The position numbers and the translations under genes are program-made. 64,000 bases of DNA from Jaapia argillacea MUCL 33604 (lineage: Eukaryota; Basidiomycota; Agaricomycetes; Jaapiales; Jaapiaceae). Every line of letters begins with the position of its first letter. Position 1 is the first letter of the stretch. The stretch spans positions 762,695 through 826,694 of the forward strand of contig KL197724.1 of assembly GCA_000697665.1 (NCBI GenBank), read 5' to 3'. This document shows positions 45,846-57,610 of the stretch, in pieces. The notes under the pieces are model-generated. The model was not told the DNA's origin. It saw nothing but the letters and a program-made list of their open reading frames with translations, and searched no databases.

Positions 45846-48217
45846 ATGGTATGTCCACCCTCAATTGGTAGCGAAAAGATCATGTTTAACGGCCTGCTAG
45901 TTCTATTCCGAGGCTATCTTGACACGGCGAGGGCCCCTAGCCAAAGTTTGGCTGGCTGCCCACATGGAGCGGAAGCTCACTAAAGCACAGACACTACAGA
46001 CGGATATTGAACAATCAGTGGGTGAGTACCTCACGCACTGCGGGGTGTTGAGAGTCATGTTTACTGGTTTGGCAGAGGCTATCGTTGGGCAAGAAGTTGA
46101 GATCATGGCACTACGACTGAGCGGACAATTGCTGTTGGGGGTCGTCAGGATCTACAGCAGAAAAGCGAAGTATCTCTTGGATGATTGCAATGAAGCCTTG
46201 CTAAAGATCAAGATGGTAAGCGCCGTTGTCTACGCTTAACACCTCATTTCCCTTATCGCTTTCATAGGCCTTCCGACCGGGTCTTGTCGATCTGACAGAA
46301 GACCAACTCAACGTCAAAAGCAATGCCATCACTCTCCAAGGGAATGATGTTGACTTGGATTTCTTACTACCTGATGTCAACTGGTACGTTTGCCCCTTCG
46401 ACACCGCGTTACCACCTAACAACTTCCCTCAGGGAGATGGACTTTGATCTTCAAATACCTCAACCTCAAGGACACCATGTTGCCAAAGAGGCGGACATCA
46501 CCCTAGCCAGTGCCGACGACATCGATTTCAACGTTGACGATCCTGGGTACGGGTGGGATCTCGGACCGTCGGATGGCATCGGTTCACAAGACTATGATAT
46601 TGATTTGGGTTTGGACTTTGATGACCGCCCAGTTCCCACCGACCAAGCACCCCGAGAGGAGGACGATAGTTTCAGCGTGGAGGTGGGTCGTGATGCCCCC
46701 GTAAGGAGAGACGCAAGAGAATCATTGGCTTCACACCTTCTGGGTCAACATGGCGAAGACATGGACATGGACATACTATCTCAGAAGAGCCGAGAACCTT
46801 CCGAACATCCTTTTGGAGCAGATGTTGATATGGATTTTGGTCTTGATCTTGGAATGGACGTTGACCTTGGTATCGACTTCAACGATCATCCTCCGAGTGA
46901 TCGGGAGAAGACGCCAGGCCAAACAAGATCCGCCAGTGAGTCACCTCACCAGTCACATTGTACGTCAAGTGGATCTGTAACCTCTTCATTGCAGCCTCTC
47001 CCCTTAGCGAACCCCCACAGACCCCTCCTCCGGATGTCCCCCTTACTCCAGGTGCAGCAGTGGCCGAGGCTCAGGCATCAGGTACCAAGGCAAAGCGAAA
47101 ACAGAAGGAGAAGAAGCAAATCATTGACGCCGTCACTGAACTTGAAGACGGACCTGGTGCCAGAACAGGCCGTGGTCGTAACGCAACAGAAGCGAACAAG
47201 GACGTCAGCGATATCCTAACCGAACCCCACTTCCTCCCGCGATCCACACTCACGATGCGATTACTCGAAATCCGCGAGGATCCATTGGCTCACTTTTTGC
47301 CGACAAAGGTGACACCAAACGGAACATACTTTTGCGCCGCCCCACCTGGGATGGCGCCAGAGCTCGCGGAGTTATTCATGCGCCCTCTACAGCATGCGGC
47401 AGGACCCAAAAGGCGGGCAGCATCACCCGAGAAGGGCCCAAATAAGAAGCCGAGGTTAGAGAGTAGCGTTGCTCCCGAAGACGAAGTTGAGGAGGCAAGG
47501 AGAGCCGAGAGCCTTGCTCCGAGTATTGCATTGGGCAGCGATGCTCTTGGCAGACGGAGTGTTGGCCCCGGTCTGGATGCAGATCTCAACCTTGACTTTG
47601 GCGACCAAACTGGAGGTCTCGAAGATTTTCAGATGGATATTGGTGGGGATGTGGATGTGGGAGCCGGCGTCGCCGACATCGACCTGGGAGAACAAAGAGC
47701 TAGGTCAAAGTCGATTGCCCCATCTGAGTTGACAAGGTTGTCAAGGATGTCGACTCCTGTGCTGGAGGGAGAAGGGGAAGAGAGTTATGCAGACGCCGAT
47801 TGTCCGATTGCTGTCTTTGACGCGCGGTCTCAACAAGGACAAGAGGCTGCAGATCAGGAGGGGAAGGGATACAGTAAGAATACGGTCAAGGCTTTGAATA
47901 TTATCAGGAAGGAGCTGCAGCCAGGCGAGGACGAAGAGGAGGAGGAGAAGGTTATGAGTTTCGGCAAGATGTCTCACAAGGTGCGCCCATTGATCACCAC
48001 TACGGGTGGTTCATTCTGACAGCTTTTCATACAGGCATCTCGGCGAGCTGCCTCTTCGTTCTTCTTCGAACTTCTTGTGCTGGGAACTCGAGATTGTGTA
48101 AATCTCCAGCAGAACGGTGCCTTCGAGAACATTGAGGTCCGCGCGAAAGAAAAACTCTGGACACGCCAGCGTCAACCATCCGTCGCCGCTTCCGTCATTT
48201 CATCCTTTGCGATGTGA
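45846..48217 (+). CDS. RAD21: Cohesin kleisin subunit RAD21 (SCC1)
   Basis: Exons 45846-45848, 45901-46021, 46076-46215, 46268-46383, 46433-46935, 46995-47980, 48035-48217; 683 aa. RAD21 closes the Smc1-Smc3 ring and is cut by separase at anaphase. The N-terminal Smc3-binding domain starts [18 protein letters not shown] and includes [20 protein letters not shown]. The C-terminal winged helix that binds Smc1 is [19 protein letters not shown] with [13 protein letters not shown]. The middle is acidic, with repeated Asp-Leu/Asp-Met motifs ([17 protein letters not shown]). As in PAM16, the first coding exon is the ATG alone, followed by GTATGT. The mitotic Rad21, rather than meiotic Rec8, is preferred from N-terminal similarity. 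Confidence 0.92.
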
Positions 48218-48594
48218 CCGATACCATTCGCTTATCTTATTACTCTCAACACCACATCCTACTTATCGCTCCTGGACCCTACTATCCTGATTTTGACATT
48301 TTCTCGCTCACGATTTGTTGATGTATCTTACGCTTGCTTTATGGTTGTTCCTTGGATTATTTAGACTGTGAATGGCACCTTATTGTTATATTCTTTCTTC
48401 TCTTGTCGTCCATAGCGTGTACAGGTGAATTGTATGGTTTTTGCGAGCCTTCTGCCAGTGGTCCACTGTCCGAGACGCATCCCCAGATATCCCAGGCTGG
48501 TGATGTCAGCGTGGTTACCTTGCAGCAGTTTATGTACAGCTACCGATCCAGGCTGAGACAAGACGCCACGACCAACATTTCCCCACCTCCCACC
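48218..48594. other. Intergenic, RAD21 to LRR gene
   Basis: A 377-bp spacer. The LRR reading frame is open back to 48334 with a hydrophobic run, but the ATG at 48595 has the better context (CCCACCATG), so this part is taken as 5' UTR and promoter. Confidence 0.4.
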
Positions 48595-50865
48595 ATGCAG
48601 CACGAGCCCGGCGACGAATATCTACGTCGGGTAGCTACCTTTATCAGAAATCACGAGCAGAACCTCGCAGAGGGGGGATTCCAACGGAGACGCAGGGCTA
48701 AACGACATTCGGAACCTGCGCCAGGATCCGCTCTCAATCCTCTCAGTTGGCTCACGTTCGACAATAATGGACCGGCTCCGCCTGCGAAACCTGTGGTCTT
48801 GTCGCTGGACACTCAGCGTCTATTCTACATCTTGATCCGGCTCGAGGCCGTTGGGATTGACGTTGGATCCTTGGATGTCAAGGTTGACAGTCCGAGTCGA
48901 CCGATGAGCTACATCAACTTGTTCAACGACGTGGACAAGTCGGATGCCATGTCTTTCACATCCTTCAGATCTTCCTTTTCCGCCGTATCGCGGTTATCTT
49001 TAGGAGGGAGTTGGTGGGGGCGACAAGCACCACCTACGGTGGACTCGGAGCTCAAATACATCTACAGCAGTTTCACCAAGCTGCCCGCCTTGACCCTCAC
49101 AGCACCCGGCCGGAAGATGATTGCGGAGCTGGCGAACGATTCTCCGAACGAGAATGCTTTGCCTCTTAATTGCTTCAAGAACCTTCAGAGCCTGGAGTGT
49201 ATCGACATTGACCCGAGGACCTTATTGGGATGGGATAGGTTGGCGGATAGTTTGTGGAGCTTGACCGTGAAGAAGAGTGGGGTCGAGGACGTGTCGGATA
49301 TCTTCATTGGGGCGGTGTTGGACGATCAGGCGAGGAGAGAAGGGACTATCAGTCGGTCGAGGAAGCGAAAGATCGGACCGTCGCGCCAAGCCTCATTTTA
49401 CAGCACAAACCTTCCTGAGTCTGTTGCAGAGGACGAGGGAGAAGACGACACGACGACACCTACCCTTGATGACACCTCAGTTTCTTCCCCGGAAGTGAAG
49501 TTGCCCGCACATAAATGGGCATTCTTGAGGCATCTGTGTTTAGCGGATAATGCCCTCACCTTCCTCCCGGCATCACCTCTTCCCTACCTATCCTCCATCA
49601 CCCATCTCGATCTTTCTTCCAACCTCCTTGTCTCTGTTCCTCCCGGCTTGACTACCCTCCACAGGATGGTTTCGCTCAATCTGGCTGACAATATGATTGA
49701 TTCTGTGTTGGGCATATACACAATGCTCGGTCAAGTCCTCCACCTCAATCTAGCACATAATCGACTCGAATCCATATGTGGTCTTGAGCGGCTCCTCGCC
49801 CTGGAGCGTGTCGACCTTCGAGGAAACCTGATCGAAGAGAGTGCGGAGGTTGGACGTTTAGCAACATTGCCGAATATCGCGGAAGTTTGGGTGGAGGGAA
49901 ATCCGTTCATGGAACTGGAAGATGACTACAGGGTGAAGTGCTTCGAGTATTTCTGGAAGGAGGGGAAGCAAATTACTTTGGATGGCAGTCAGCCTGGCTT
50001 CTACGAGAAGAGGTATATGACGAGCCCCCCACCAGAGCAGATGACCTCCTCGAGACCGGTGTCCACTGCGGCATATTCCCCACCCGTCGTTCCTGTCGGC
50101 CATCGATCCGTAGGGAATGAAACCAAGCTAACTCCAACGGGCAGCCCAGGGTTGACGCCAACCACATCGCCACCGTCATCGCAGACTGCCTCTCCACATT
50201 TGGGTCCGGTTATTGGTCGAGGAAGGCGGAGGAAGCATACGAGGATCGTTGATCTCGATGCAGAAGCTGAAATGCCTGGCGGACACGGTCGAATGACATC
50301 TGACGGGAAATTAGCGGCCAGGAAGGATCACAGTCCAATGAAGTCTTCGTCGTTGGCGCGACCCGAACAGGTTCTATTCGCGGCGACTTCACTGGCGGCC
50401 ATTCCTTTAGAACCTCCCGCAGTCGACCTTACCGAGGATACTCCTCCCCCTTCATCCCCTCCCAAGGCGGCAGTCGCAAGCAGTCCACGACCCACCCCTC
50501 GATCACGGCATGGCCGCTCCCAAACATCTTATTCTCCATCGTCCACTGCTTTCGCACCCTCGACGCCGCCGACGTCGTCTACACCCCCCGCCAGCCAATC
50601 GCCGATCGCAGCACAAACCATCAACCGAAGATCGGCTACTCTCTCGCGAGCCAACAAGGCCGCTTTGCGCAAGGCACGCGTATCTGCGTCGGTGTATGAA
50701 CCTCCTGCTTCTAATCCGGAAGGCGACGATGAAGGAGCTGCTCAGAAGGAGGCTGAGGCCTTCCGAGCGCGCATTGAGGCGTTGAGGAGTGATATGGGTG
50801 ATGGGTGGTTGAAGGTGTTCAGCCAGACGGAGCTGGAGACTCCCCGACGTGAAGTGCATTCTTAA
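48595..50865 (+). CDS. Leucine-rich repeat protein
   Basis: Single exon, 756 aa, rare in this intron-rich window. The N-terminal part (YLRRVATFIRNHEQNLAEGG; LSLDTQRLFYILIRLEAVGI) resembles conserved fungal LRR proteins of the type of S. pombe SPAC926.06c. Five to six SDS22-like repeats fill about residues 310-440 (LRHLCLADNALTFLP; ITHLDLSSNLLVSVP; VSLNLADNMIDSV; LHLNLAHNRLESI; LERVDLRGNLI) and end with a cap WVEGNPFMELEDDYRVK. The C-terminal 280 residues are disordered, Ser/Pro-rich. The length assumes the ATG at 48595; an upstream ATG at 48334 would add 87 residues. Function unknown. Confidence 0.85.
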   Translation: MQHEPGDEYLRRVATFIRNHEQNLAEGGFQRRRRAKRHSEPAPGSALNPLSWLTFDNNGPAPPAKPVVLSLDTQRLFYILIRLEAVGIDVGSLDVKVDSPSRPMSYINLFNDVDKSDAMSFTSFRSSFSAVSRLSLGGSWWGRQAPPTVDSELKYIYSSFTKLPALTLTAPGRKMIAELANDSPNENALPLNCFKNLQSLECIDIDPRTLLGWDRLADSLWSLTVKKSGVEDVSDIFIGAVLDDQARREGTISRSRKRKIGPSRQASFYSTNLPESVAEDEGEDDTTTPTLDDTSVSSPEVKLPAHKWAFLRHLCLADNALTFLPASPLPYLSSITHLDLSSNLLVSVPPGLTTLHRMVSLNLADNMIDSVLGIYTMLGQVLHLNLAHNRLESICGLERLLALERVDLRGNLIEESAEVGRLATLPNIAEVWVEGNPFMELEDDYRVKCFEYFWKEGKQITLDGSQPGFYEKRYMTSPPPEQMTSSRPVSTAAYSPPVVPVGHRSVGNETKLTPTGSPGLTPTTSPPSSQTASPHLGPVIGRGRRRKHTRIVDLDAEAEMPGGHGRMTSDGKLAARKDHSPMKSSSLARPEQVLFAATSLAAIPLEPPAVDLTEDTPPPSSPPKAAVASSPRPTPRSRHGRSQTSYSPSSTAFAPSTPPTSSTPPASQSPIAAQTINRRSATLSRANKAALRKARVSASVYEPPASNPEGDDEGAAQKEAEAFRARIEALRSDMGDGWLKVFSQTELETPRREVHS

Positions 50866-51297
50866 TGATCTTGTTTTGGAGTGGATTTATATTATGCGTG
50901 CGTACTGATATCCTGGGTTGTATATACCTTCGGTAAGCTCCGGCCCTCTGCTTTCATTGTAAAAGGCTGACTGTTTGCTCAGCGCAGCTTAACGACTCTA
51001 ATAGTAGCTTGTATCTGTAGCCCTTAGACATTCACGATACCATTCGTTGCTTTGACATGTTTTATCCTTGAGGGCTGGTGTCTGGGGAACGCGCCGCCAC
51101 CCCCTAATACAACGGCAACTTGCGGGGTCCTTCAGAAGCGGCGTGTTAGCCTGTTTCGTTTGTTGACCCGACGCAGGACTCACGGTTTTCCCTTTCCAAG
51201 TCCGTGCTTTCGAATTCCAGCTTTCTCCTTTCTTCTGCCAGTCGGCCATAACACCTCACCTCCTCGTCGTTCTTTACTTTTTCAAATACCGTTCATC
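50866..51297. other. Intergenic, LRR gene to ARF6
   Basis: A 432-bp spacer. The last 100 bp before the ARF6 ATG are C/T-rich, as in promoters of highly expressed fungal genes. No gene is supported. Confidence 0.45.
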
Positions 51298-52120
<823 letters not shown>

Positions 52121-52558
52121 ATTTTCTATCCCCTCATTATGTCCAACCTTGTTCTCATGCGTTTCATCCATTTTGGTTCTTTTCTCTTGTCGTATACCCA
52201 TCCCGTTTCTGCTTTCCTTCTCCCTCGATTCATGTCCCAAACGACAGCTCACATGCACGACGGACATCTGAATGTGTCCAAACGTCTCCATCCTCGTTCT
52301 TGCCCCTTATTTAGTAAATATCCTCGTCAAGTCTCATAGACTTACCTACGATATTAATGGATGGTTTTACTTTGTAACGCCCACCTCCCGAGTCCCATGG
52401 GTGAACAATGTTCTGAATCTTCGGGGGTTGAGACTTGGAATTCGGAATTCTATGACAAAGATCGTGGGTGCTAATGAGGTGCTCATGATCGCGACTCTGG
52501 TTCAATGGAAGTTATAAACGCTGCTTAGAGGTTTCTTGTTCTCATCGTTTCTTAAGCT
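52121..52558. other. Intergenic, ARF6 to cysteine synthase
   Basis: A 438-bp spacer, T-rich after the ARF6 stop. No gene is supported. Confidence 0.45.
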
Positions 52559-53896
52559 ATGCTGGGTGCCAAGGTTTTCACAAGGGCGTTCACTTCTCGG
52601 ACTGTCGAAGGCTTCACTGGTGCCGTGGGGAACACCCCTCTGGTTCGTGCATTCAGTATCTGTGTTTCTCCATCTGTTTACCTGGTTCACTGCCGCAGAT
52701 CACCCTGAAAACACTCTCAGAGAGGACGGGATGTCGAATCCTTGGAAAGGCTGAGTTCCAAAATCCTGGCGGGAGTGTAAAGGACCGAGCGGCATTGGGT
52801 ATTCTTCAGGACGCAGAGAAGAGAGGCCTGTGGGTTCACATCACTCAGTGGGAAAATCTGGCTTGAAACTAAGATTTTAAGCTAGGATTAACCCGGGGGG
52901 AACGGTCGTTGAAGGCACAGCAGGGAACACAGGTATCGGTCTTGCTCACGTTTGTCGAGCGAAAGGGTATAAATGTGTCATCTTTATGCCAAACTCCCAG
53001 GTGATTGCCTTCTCGCTTGGGTTATCAGAGACGCTGACGATGGCCCATAGAGTCAAGAGAAGATCGACCTCCTTCGCATGCTCGGGGCCGAAGTCCACCC
53101 CGTACCCGCAGTAGCCTACGAAAATCCCAAAAATTACAACCACCAAGCACGAGATTACGCCAAGAACCTTGACAACGCCATCTGGACCGACCAGTTCGAC
53201 AATACTGCTAATACGGAAGCCCACTACGTGTCGACAGGACCAGAAATTTGGGAGCAGACTGCCGGTCAACTGGATGGCTTTGTCTGTGCAACTGGGACTG
53301 GAGGGACGCTTGCAGGGGCTGGCCGGTACTTGAAGGAGAAGTCTGCCGGAAAGACGCAAATCTGGCTGGCAGATCCTCCGGGTAGTGTGCTGTACAGCTA
53401 CGTATCCAGCGGAGGCAAGTTGAACGAGAGGGCGGGTAGTTCCATCACTGAAGGTCAGACCGTTCTGTACCCTTGTTTCGAATTGTTCCAAGAAGTAATC
53501 GTGCTACCTTCAGGTATTGGTCAGGGCCGGATCACCAATAACCTCGGCACTTTCGTCAACGACTTATCAGGAGCTCTCCATATTCCTGACGAAAAATCCA
53601 TCGCTATGATTTACGAACTCTTGGATACCGAGGGCCTGTACCTGGGTGCCAGCTCCGCATTGAATGTAGTTGCCGCCGTCGAATTAGCGCAAAAACTGGG
53701 ACGAGGTGCGTAGTATCTTCGTATAGTTTATCCGCCTCGCTGACTGGCTTGGAAAACAGGATCTACCGTTGCCACTATTCTGTGCGACGGTGCTTATCGA
53801 TACCAGAGTCGGTTATTCTCGAAGGCATGGCTGAAGGCGAAGGGGCTTGAAGATGCGATACCGCAGCACCTGAGGAAATATGCGGTGCTAGATTGA
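52559..53896 (+). CDS. MCY1: Cysteine synthase-like PLP enzyme, Mcy1/Cys12 type
   Basis: Exons 52559-52642, 52699-52829, 52886-53000, 53051-53453, 53514-53705, 53760-53896; 353 aa. These fold-type II PLP enzymes make cysteine from O-acetylserine and sulfide; the Mcy1/Cys12 branch is mitochondrial. The short N-terminus ([19 protein letters not shown]) is basic and fits a targeting signal. The PLP lysine is in [13 protein letters not shown]. Other motifs are [44 protein letters not shown] and [17 protein letters not shown]. Six exons, one with a GTCAGA donor (53454). Mcy1 assignment is from overall pattern; the canonical cytosolic synthase is less likely. Confidence 0.88.
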
Positions 53897-54921
53897 GCGT
53901 ACTTATCTCAATTTCTCTCCTAACGCGTGTAATCTGGCTCTCGCCGACAGTATGCAACTTGACAAATTGCACCATGAAACGACCATCTGATTTCCTACCC
54001 TCCGGGGCCCGCGTATCTATACGCCGCTTCCACTTGTCTGAACACAAATCTCGAAGGGATGAAAGGCGCCTCTAGCTGGTTGCGTCCTGCGACCTTGCGA
54101 TACAGCTGGAGCCGCGACGGCAATCCATGGTTTCGTAAGAAGGAATCTCATTCAGGCGGGGCAGTGCCGTGATTCGGGACCCTGCCTTCATTTGACGCCC
54201 AGTGGGTGTCTTGACTTGACTCCGCAGCGGAGTACTAGACGTGACGCCGGTATCCCTGCATGTACAACAAGCTTCATAGGGCCGCCCAAGCGATCCAGGG
54301 GAGCTGGACATCCCCGAGATCTACAGCGGAACGGGTACAAACTTCGAAAACGCATTCCTTGTTCCCTTTGTCTGCATTCCCATTCTGGGAGGTTGAGGGG
54401 TCGGGTACTGAGCCTGCAATCATTTATCTTCGACAACAGCATCGGCGACAAGCCGCGGATTCTATCGGCAACGATCTGGGGTGCGTACGTACAACGATAT
54501 TAGGTTCAATGGAACACGATCTCTCATTAGCGAGAGCTTCTTCATGTCTCTGCCAATCCTGTAATCCAGAGTGTGGCCGGAGAAGTTTCGCTCTGGAACA
54601 AGTTTGGTGTCATATCCACTACTTAGTATAATGCCAGCAGAGTCGTCGAGGTAACTGGGGATATCTTGTCTGTTGGCCCACCTAAATCTCACAAAGAAAC
54701 TGGAGCAGAATCCAAGGTCGTCGGAAGACAGCGTTGACTAGCACTGGTGGGCACCACGAGGAACTCACACAACAAGCTGATTCGATGAAGGTATGGGAAA
54801 ACTTGAACACCCTAATGGAAGCAATTACACGACGAGTTACAGGGTGCGCCTGGCGAGAAGCAATAGGGTACATTGAACATGATATTAGAACAAGCGGACA
54901 GATGGCCGCGGGACCTTTGTC
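53897..54921. other. Convergent intergenic region, cysteine synthase / 205-aa membrane protein
   Basis: A 1.02-kb tail-to-tail spacer. Short frames on both strands show no motif, start or splice support. No RNA gene was seen. Confidence 0.4.
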
Positions 54922-55726
54922 TCAAACAGGCAGAGCGGGGCTAACCCGAGGTCGGCGGTTGACGAGGACAACAGAGGCCATAGCGCTGATGGCGGCTCTT
55001 GCCACGTCGACGACCATACTTCCGCACCACCAGGTAGCCACACCAACGAACGCTAGGACTGCGAGTGGGGCAGGAATATCGTGCCGACTGGTGGCCACGA
55101 CGGCGCCTCCATCGAGAATCTGGAGGAGCTCGGTAAAATCGTACTGGACTAGGGAAGATAGATGCAAATGTACTTCAATCGAAACGACCAGGTCGCGAAA
55201 CCGGATGATGTAGGACAATGTGGATAGCTTCTCTGCCCATCTTTGGATAACTACGGGGGAATAAACCCTTCGGTGTTCGGTCAGCAGCAGTCTAAGGTAA
55301 GAAGTGTGCGGGCTAGTACCCGAAAATTTGGAAAGCCTGCCAGAGCGGGTAAGAGTCGACGAAGAACGGAAGGAGAAGGATCCAATGTTACCAAGATAGG
55401 TATGTTTTGGGTCTGTGACACGATCCAATCCGAGAGAGGGCGCAGGTCGCCTTCGACTTGCAATTGTATACCCGTGCGGGCGAGAAGGTGACGGATGAGA
55501 ATGTATTGGATAGCGCCGAAGATAGAGGCAGACATGGAGGAGGTTGAAAATGTGGTACCAAGGTCCACCTTTTTACAAGGCGGCTCAAGTCGAACAAAAT
55601 AGGCACAGTCGACGATCTTTGACTGCTGCGGCCGACTCGTTTTGCGGAGGGTAGGGATCTAACGGTAAAAGTGATGAAAACGCGGGAGAGGAGAGGTGCA
55701 GGCAGACTGACCTTGACATAATCCAT
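54922..55726 (-). CDS. Unrecognised small membrane protein
   Basis: Exons (minus) 55726-55712, 55658-55392, 55336-55320, 55240-54922; introns 53, 55 and 79 nt; 205 aa. The model has an ATG, three GT-AG introns with matching phases and a stop, which is unlikely by chance, but I know no family. The N-terminus is MDYVKIPTLRKTSRP, with YFVRLEPPCKKVD after it. Hydrophobic stretches are SASIFGAIQYILIRHLLA, PLAVLAFVGVATWWCGSMVV and AAISAMASVVLV, with ILAFQIFGWAEKLSTLSYII between. One exon is only 17 nt. The first donor is GTCAGT. An alternative acceptor at 55251 would give a 124-aa product ending at 55175. It shares a head-to-head spacer with the TPP1-like gene. Confidence 0.5.
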
Positions 55727-57504
55727 CTGTACGGAGCACCATCATCAGCACATGGGGGATAGATTCCTACGGATGGGGGTGAGCGGAAATTGGTATATTA
55801 TTTCTTTTGACACTCGCTTGTGCTCCAGGCAGCTACAGCGTGGGGTGTCATTCCATTCCAGAGTCTACTACCGGAGGATTGCCTCCAGGGTAGCGAAGGT
55901 GGCAGTCACTGCAAGTAGTAGTTGAGTTGCCCGGATTTGATGTGCGCATCAAGAAGAAAGCTGGATTAGGTCTTTTCGGGCGCACATTTGATCGGAGAAA
56001 TTGAGAAATACTGACCCGTAGCAAGGTAACTTAGCGAGGTTTAAAGTTCCACTTCAAGGACTCCGGAATTGTGGGCACCGCCAAAATGTACAACCATATG
56101 CAAAGGGGGGGGGTTAAGTTTGGTTGACAGGTGACTGAACCTCTAATCCGTTGGAGGAGGAGATAATCCAAGGAGAGAGAAACTTTTGGGGTTAGTCAAG
56201 GGTCATGAATAGGTACTAAGATAGCCGTGCACGAAAACCAACTACGGATCTGTTGATTCCCGCCAGAGAAGGCGGCCATGGGCCAGAACTCCCCACTTCT
56301 GGAAGATGGAACCATTACTGCCGATTGTTGAGGAATTTCAGGACTGCCGTATGAAGGTAGATAGAGGTAGATGGAACGGCAGCGGCTTCTTTCGATCGTT
56401 CCGCAGGATCTGATCTAGACGAGAGGACTAAGCGAAAGGATAGAGGTAAGCTCGGAGGGCCTCGTGCGTGGTAGGCAGAACTTGAGAACTTGTGACCTTG
56501 AAACTACTGGAGAATTTATGAAAGTCGTGACGCTTCTCAATCCCACTGTGATGATAGAATCCCGTCTTGACTATCTTCAAACTCCCCGCTACTTCTCTGA
56601 AATTCCCCAATGATGCTGCCATCCATCGCAAATTGTGTGCCAAGGTCACCCTACCCTCGATGGGTTGGTTTCAACGACAACAACATCCAACCCAACGTCA
56701 TGGACCCCAGGCATAGTTGTCGACCCGATAGATCACCTCGCAAGCGATGAATTTCGCCTGTTATATTCCAGAGAGATCCATCTACAACTTTATGTCGCGT
56801 TTGATGAGTAAGTAATCCCAGAGAGATGAGAGGGGTCGACAATCGTACCAACTCCCGCAGAGTGACAGATCAATATGAAGGTCGCCGTTTGAGGGGGCCT
56901 TGGCCCAAACTCTGTCAATGAAACGAGCGGGTCACGCATTGGGCTGAGTTGGGCAAGGGTGGAGGGATTAAGCCGATTATACGTGGATGCAGGGATTTGC
57001 GCATATCTTACATCGGATCAAATCACAGAGAAGAACACACACGCATCTTGATGCGGAAATGCCAGTTTTTTTTGGCTGCATTTAAGGCACTGAGTTTGTG
57101 ATCATTTGGCAACGGCGGAACAGGAAAACGGGGTGGATCAGAGGCAGACGACCTCATGGGGAGGTGGGGATCACCTTTTCAGGGATGTGGAGTTGACCTG
57201 TGAGGATAAACCGATATTAACCGTTGGCAAATCTGGGAAATAGCACAGAATAGCACGCATATACACAGGCATAGGCCGCGGTGATACAGCTAGAGCACGA
57301 CTTCCGTTGCATCGTGATTAATCCCATGGGAGGTGACTTGGGAGAGTGCTATGGTCGTGGGGTAGAGTTCGATGAAGTAAAGGCGGCGGCGGAGAACGCC
57401 ATAGAACCAGCATTATGTTTCTGATCAAGTCAGACCAAGCAAGGGTCGACCAGACTCGTACTAGTACGGCTTGTGAGTTATTCCACAATGCATGCCACCG
57501 ATTA

Positions 57505-57512
57505 GCCAATCA
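57505..57512 (+). promoter_or_regulatory. CCAAT box upstream of the TPP1-like gene
   Basis: The sequence AGCCAATC matches the consensus of the Hap2/3/5 (NF-Y) complex and lies about 100 bp upstream of the ATG, at the usual distance. Confidence 0.45.
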
Positions 57513-57522
57513 AGGCTCACAC

Positions 57523-57544
57523 GTCACAGACACGTGTCTGTGAC
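57523..57544. promoter_or_regulatory. 22-bp perfect palindrome centred on CACGTG
   Basis: Bases 57523-57544 are identical to their reverse complement. The centre is ACACGTGT, so the site contains an E-box, and the outer arms are GTCACAG and CTGTGAC. It lies 67 bp upstream of the ATG at 57611 and 11 bp from the CCAAT box. A homodimeric bHLH-type factor is the likely ligand. Confidence 0.55.
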
Positions 57545-57610
57545 ATCGCGCTTGTTCATAGCCTTCAATCTCCAACAACTGAACCGGATGGAATCGTTGT
57601 ACGAAGCATC

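Larger units (their letters stand above)
55727..57610. other. Divergent intergenic region of 1.9 kb
   Basis: No gene is supported. A run of nine G residues lies near 56106-56114. A short protein-like plus-strand frame near 56615-56800 (IVVDPIDHLASDEFRLLYSR) lacks a start. The 110 bp before the TPP1-like ATG carry a CCAAT box and a perfect CACGTG palindrome. Confidence 0.4.

Noticed and set aside
48334-48594. Extended N-terminus of the LRR protein with a hydrophobic run
   Set aside because: The ATG at 48595 has a strong context and starts the protein-like part; the upstream stretch resembles untranslated sequence.
54734-55213. Plus-strand 159-codon frame
   Set aside because: Antisense to the spliced 205-aa membrane protein model, with no motif or start context.
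56615-56815. Short protein-like plus-strand frame in the large spacer
   Set aside because: No ATG, no splice partner and no recognised similarity.
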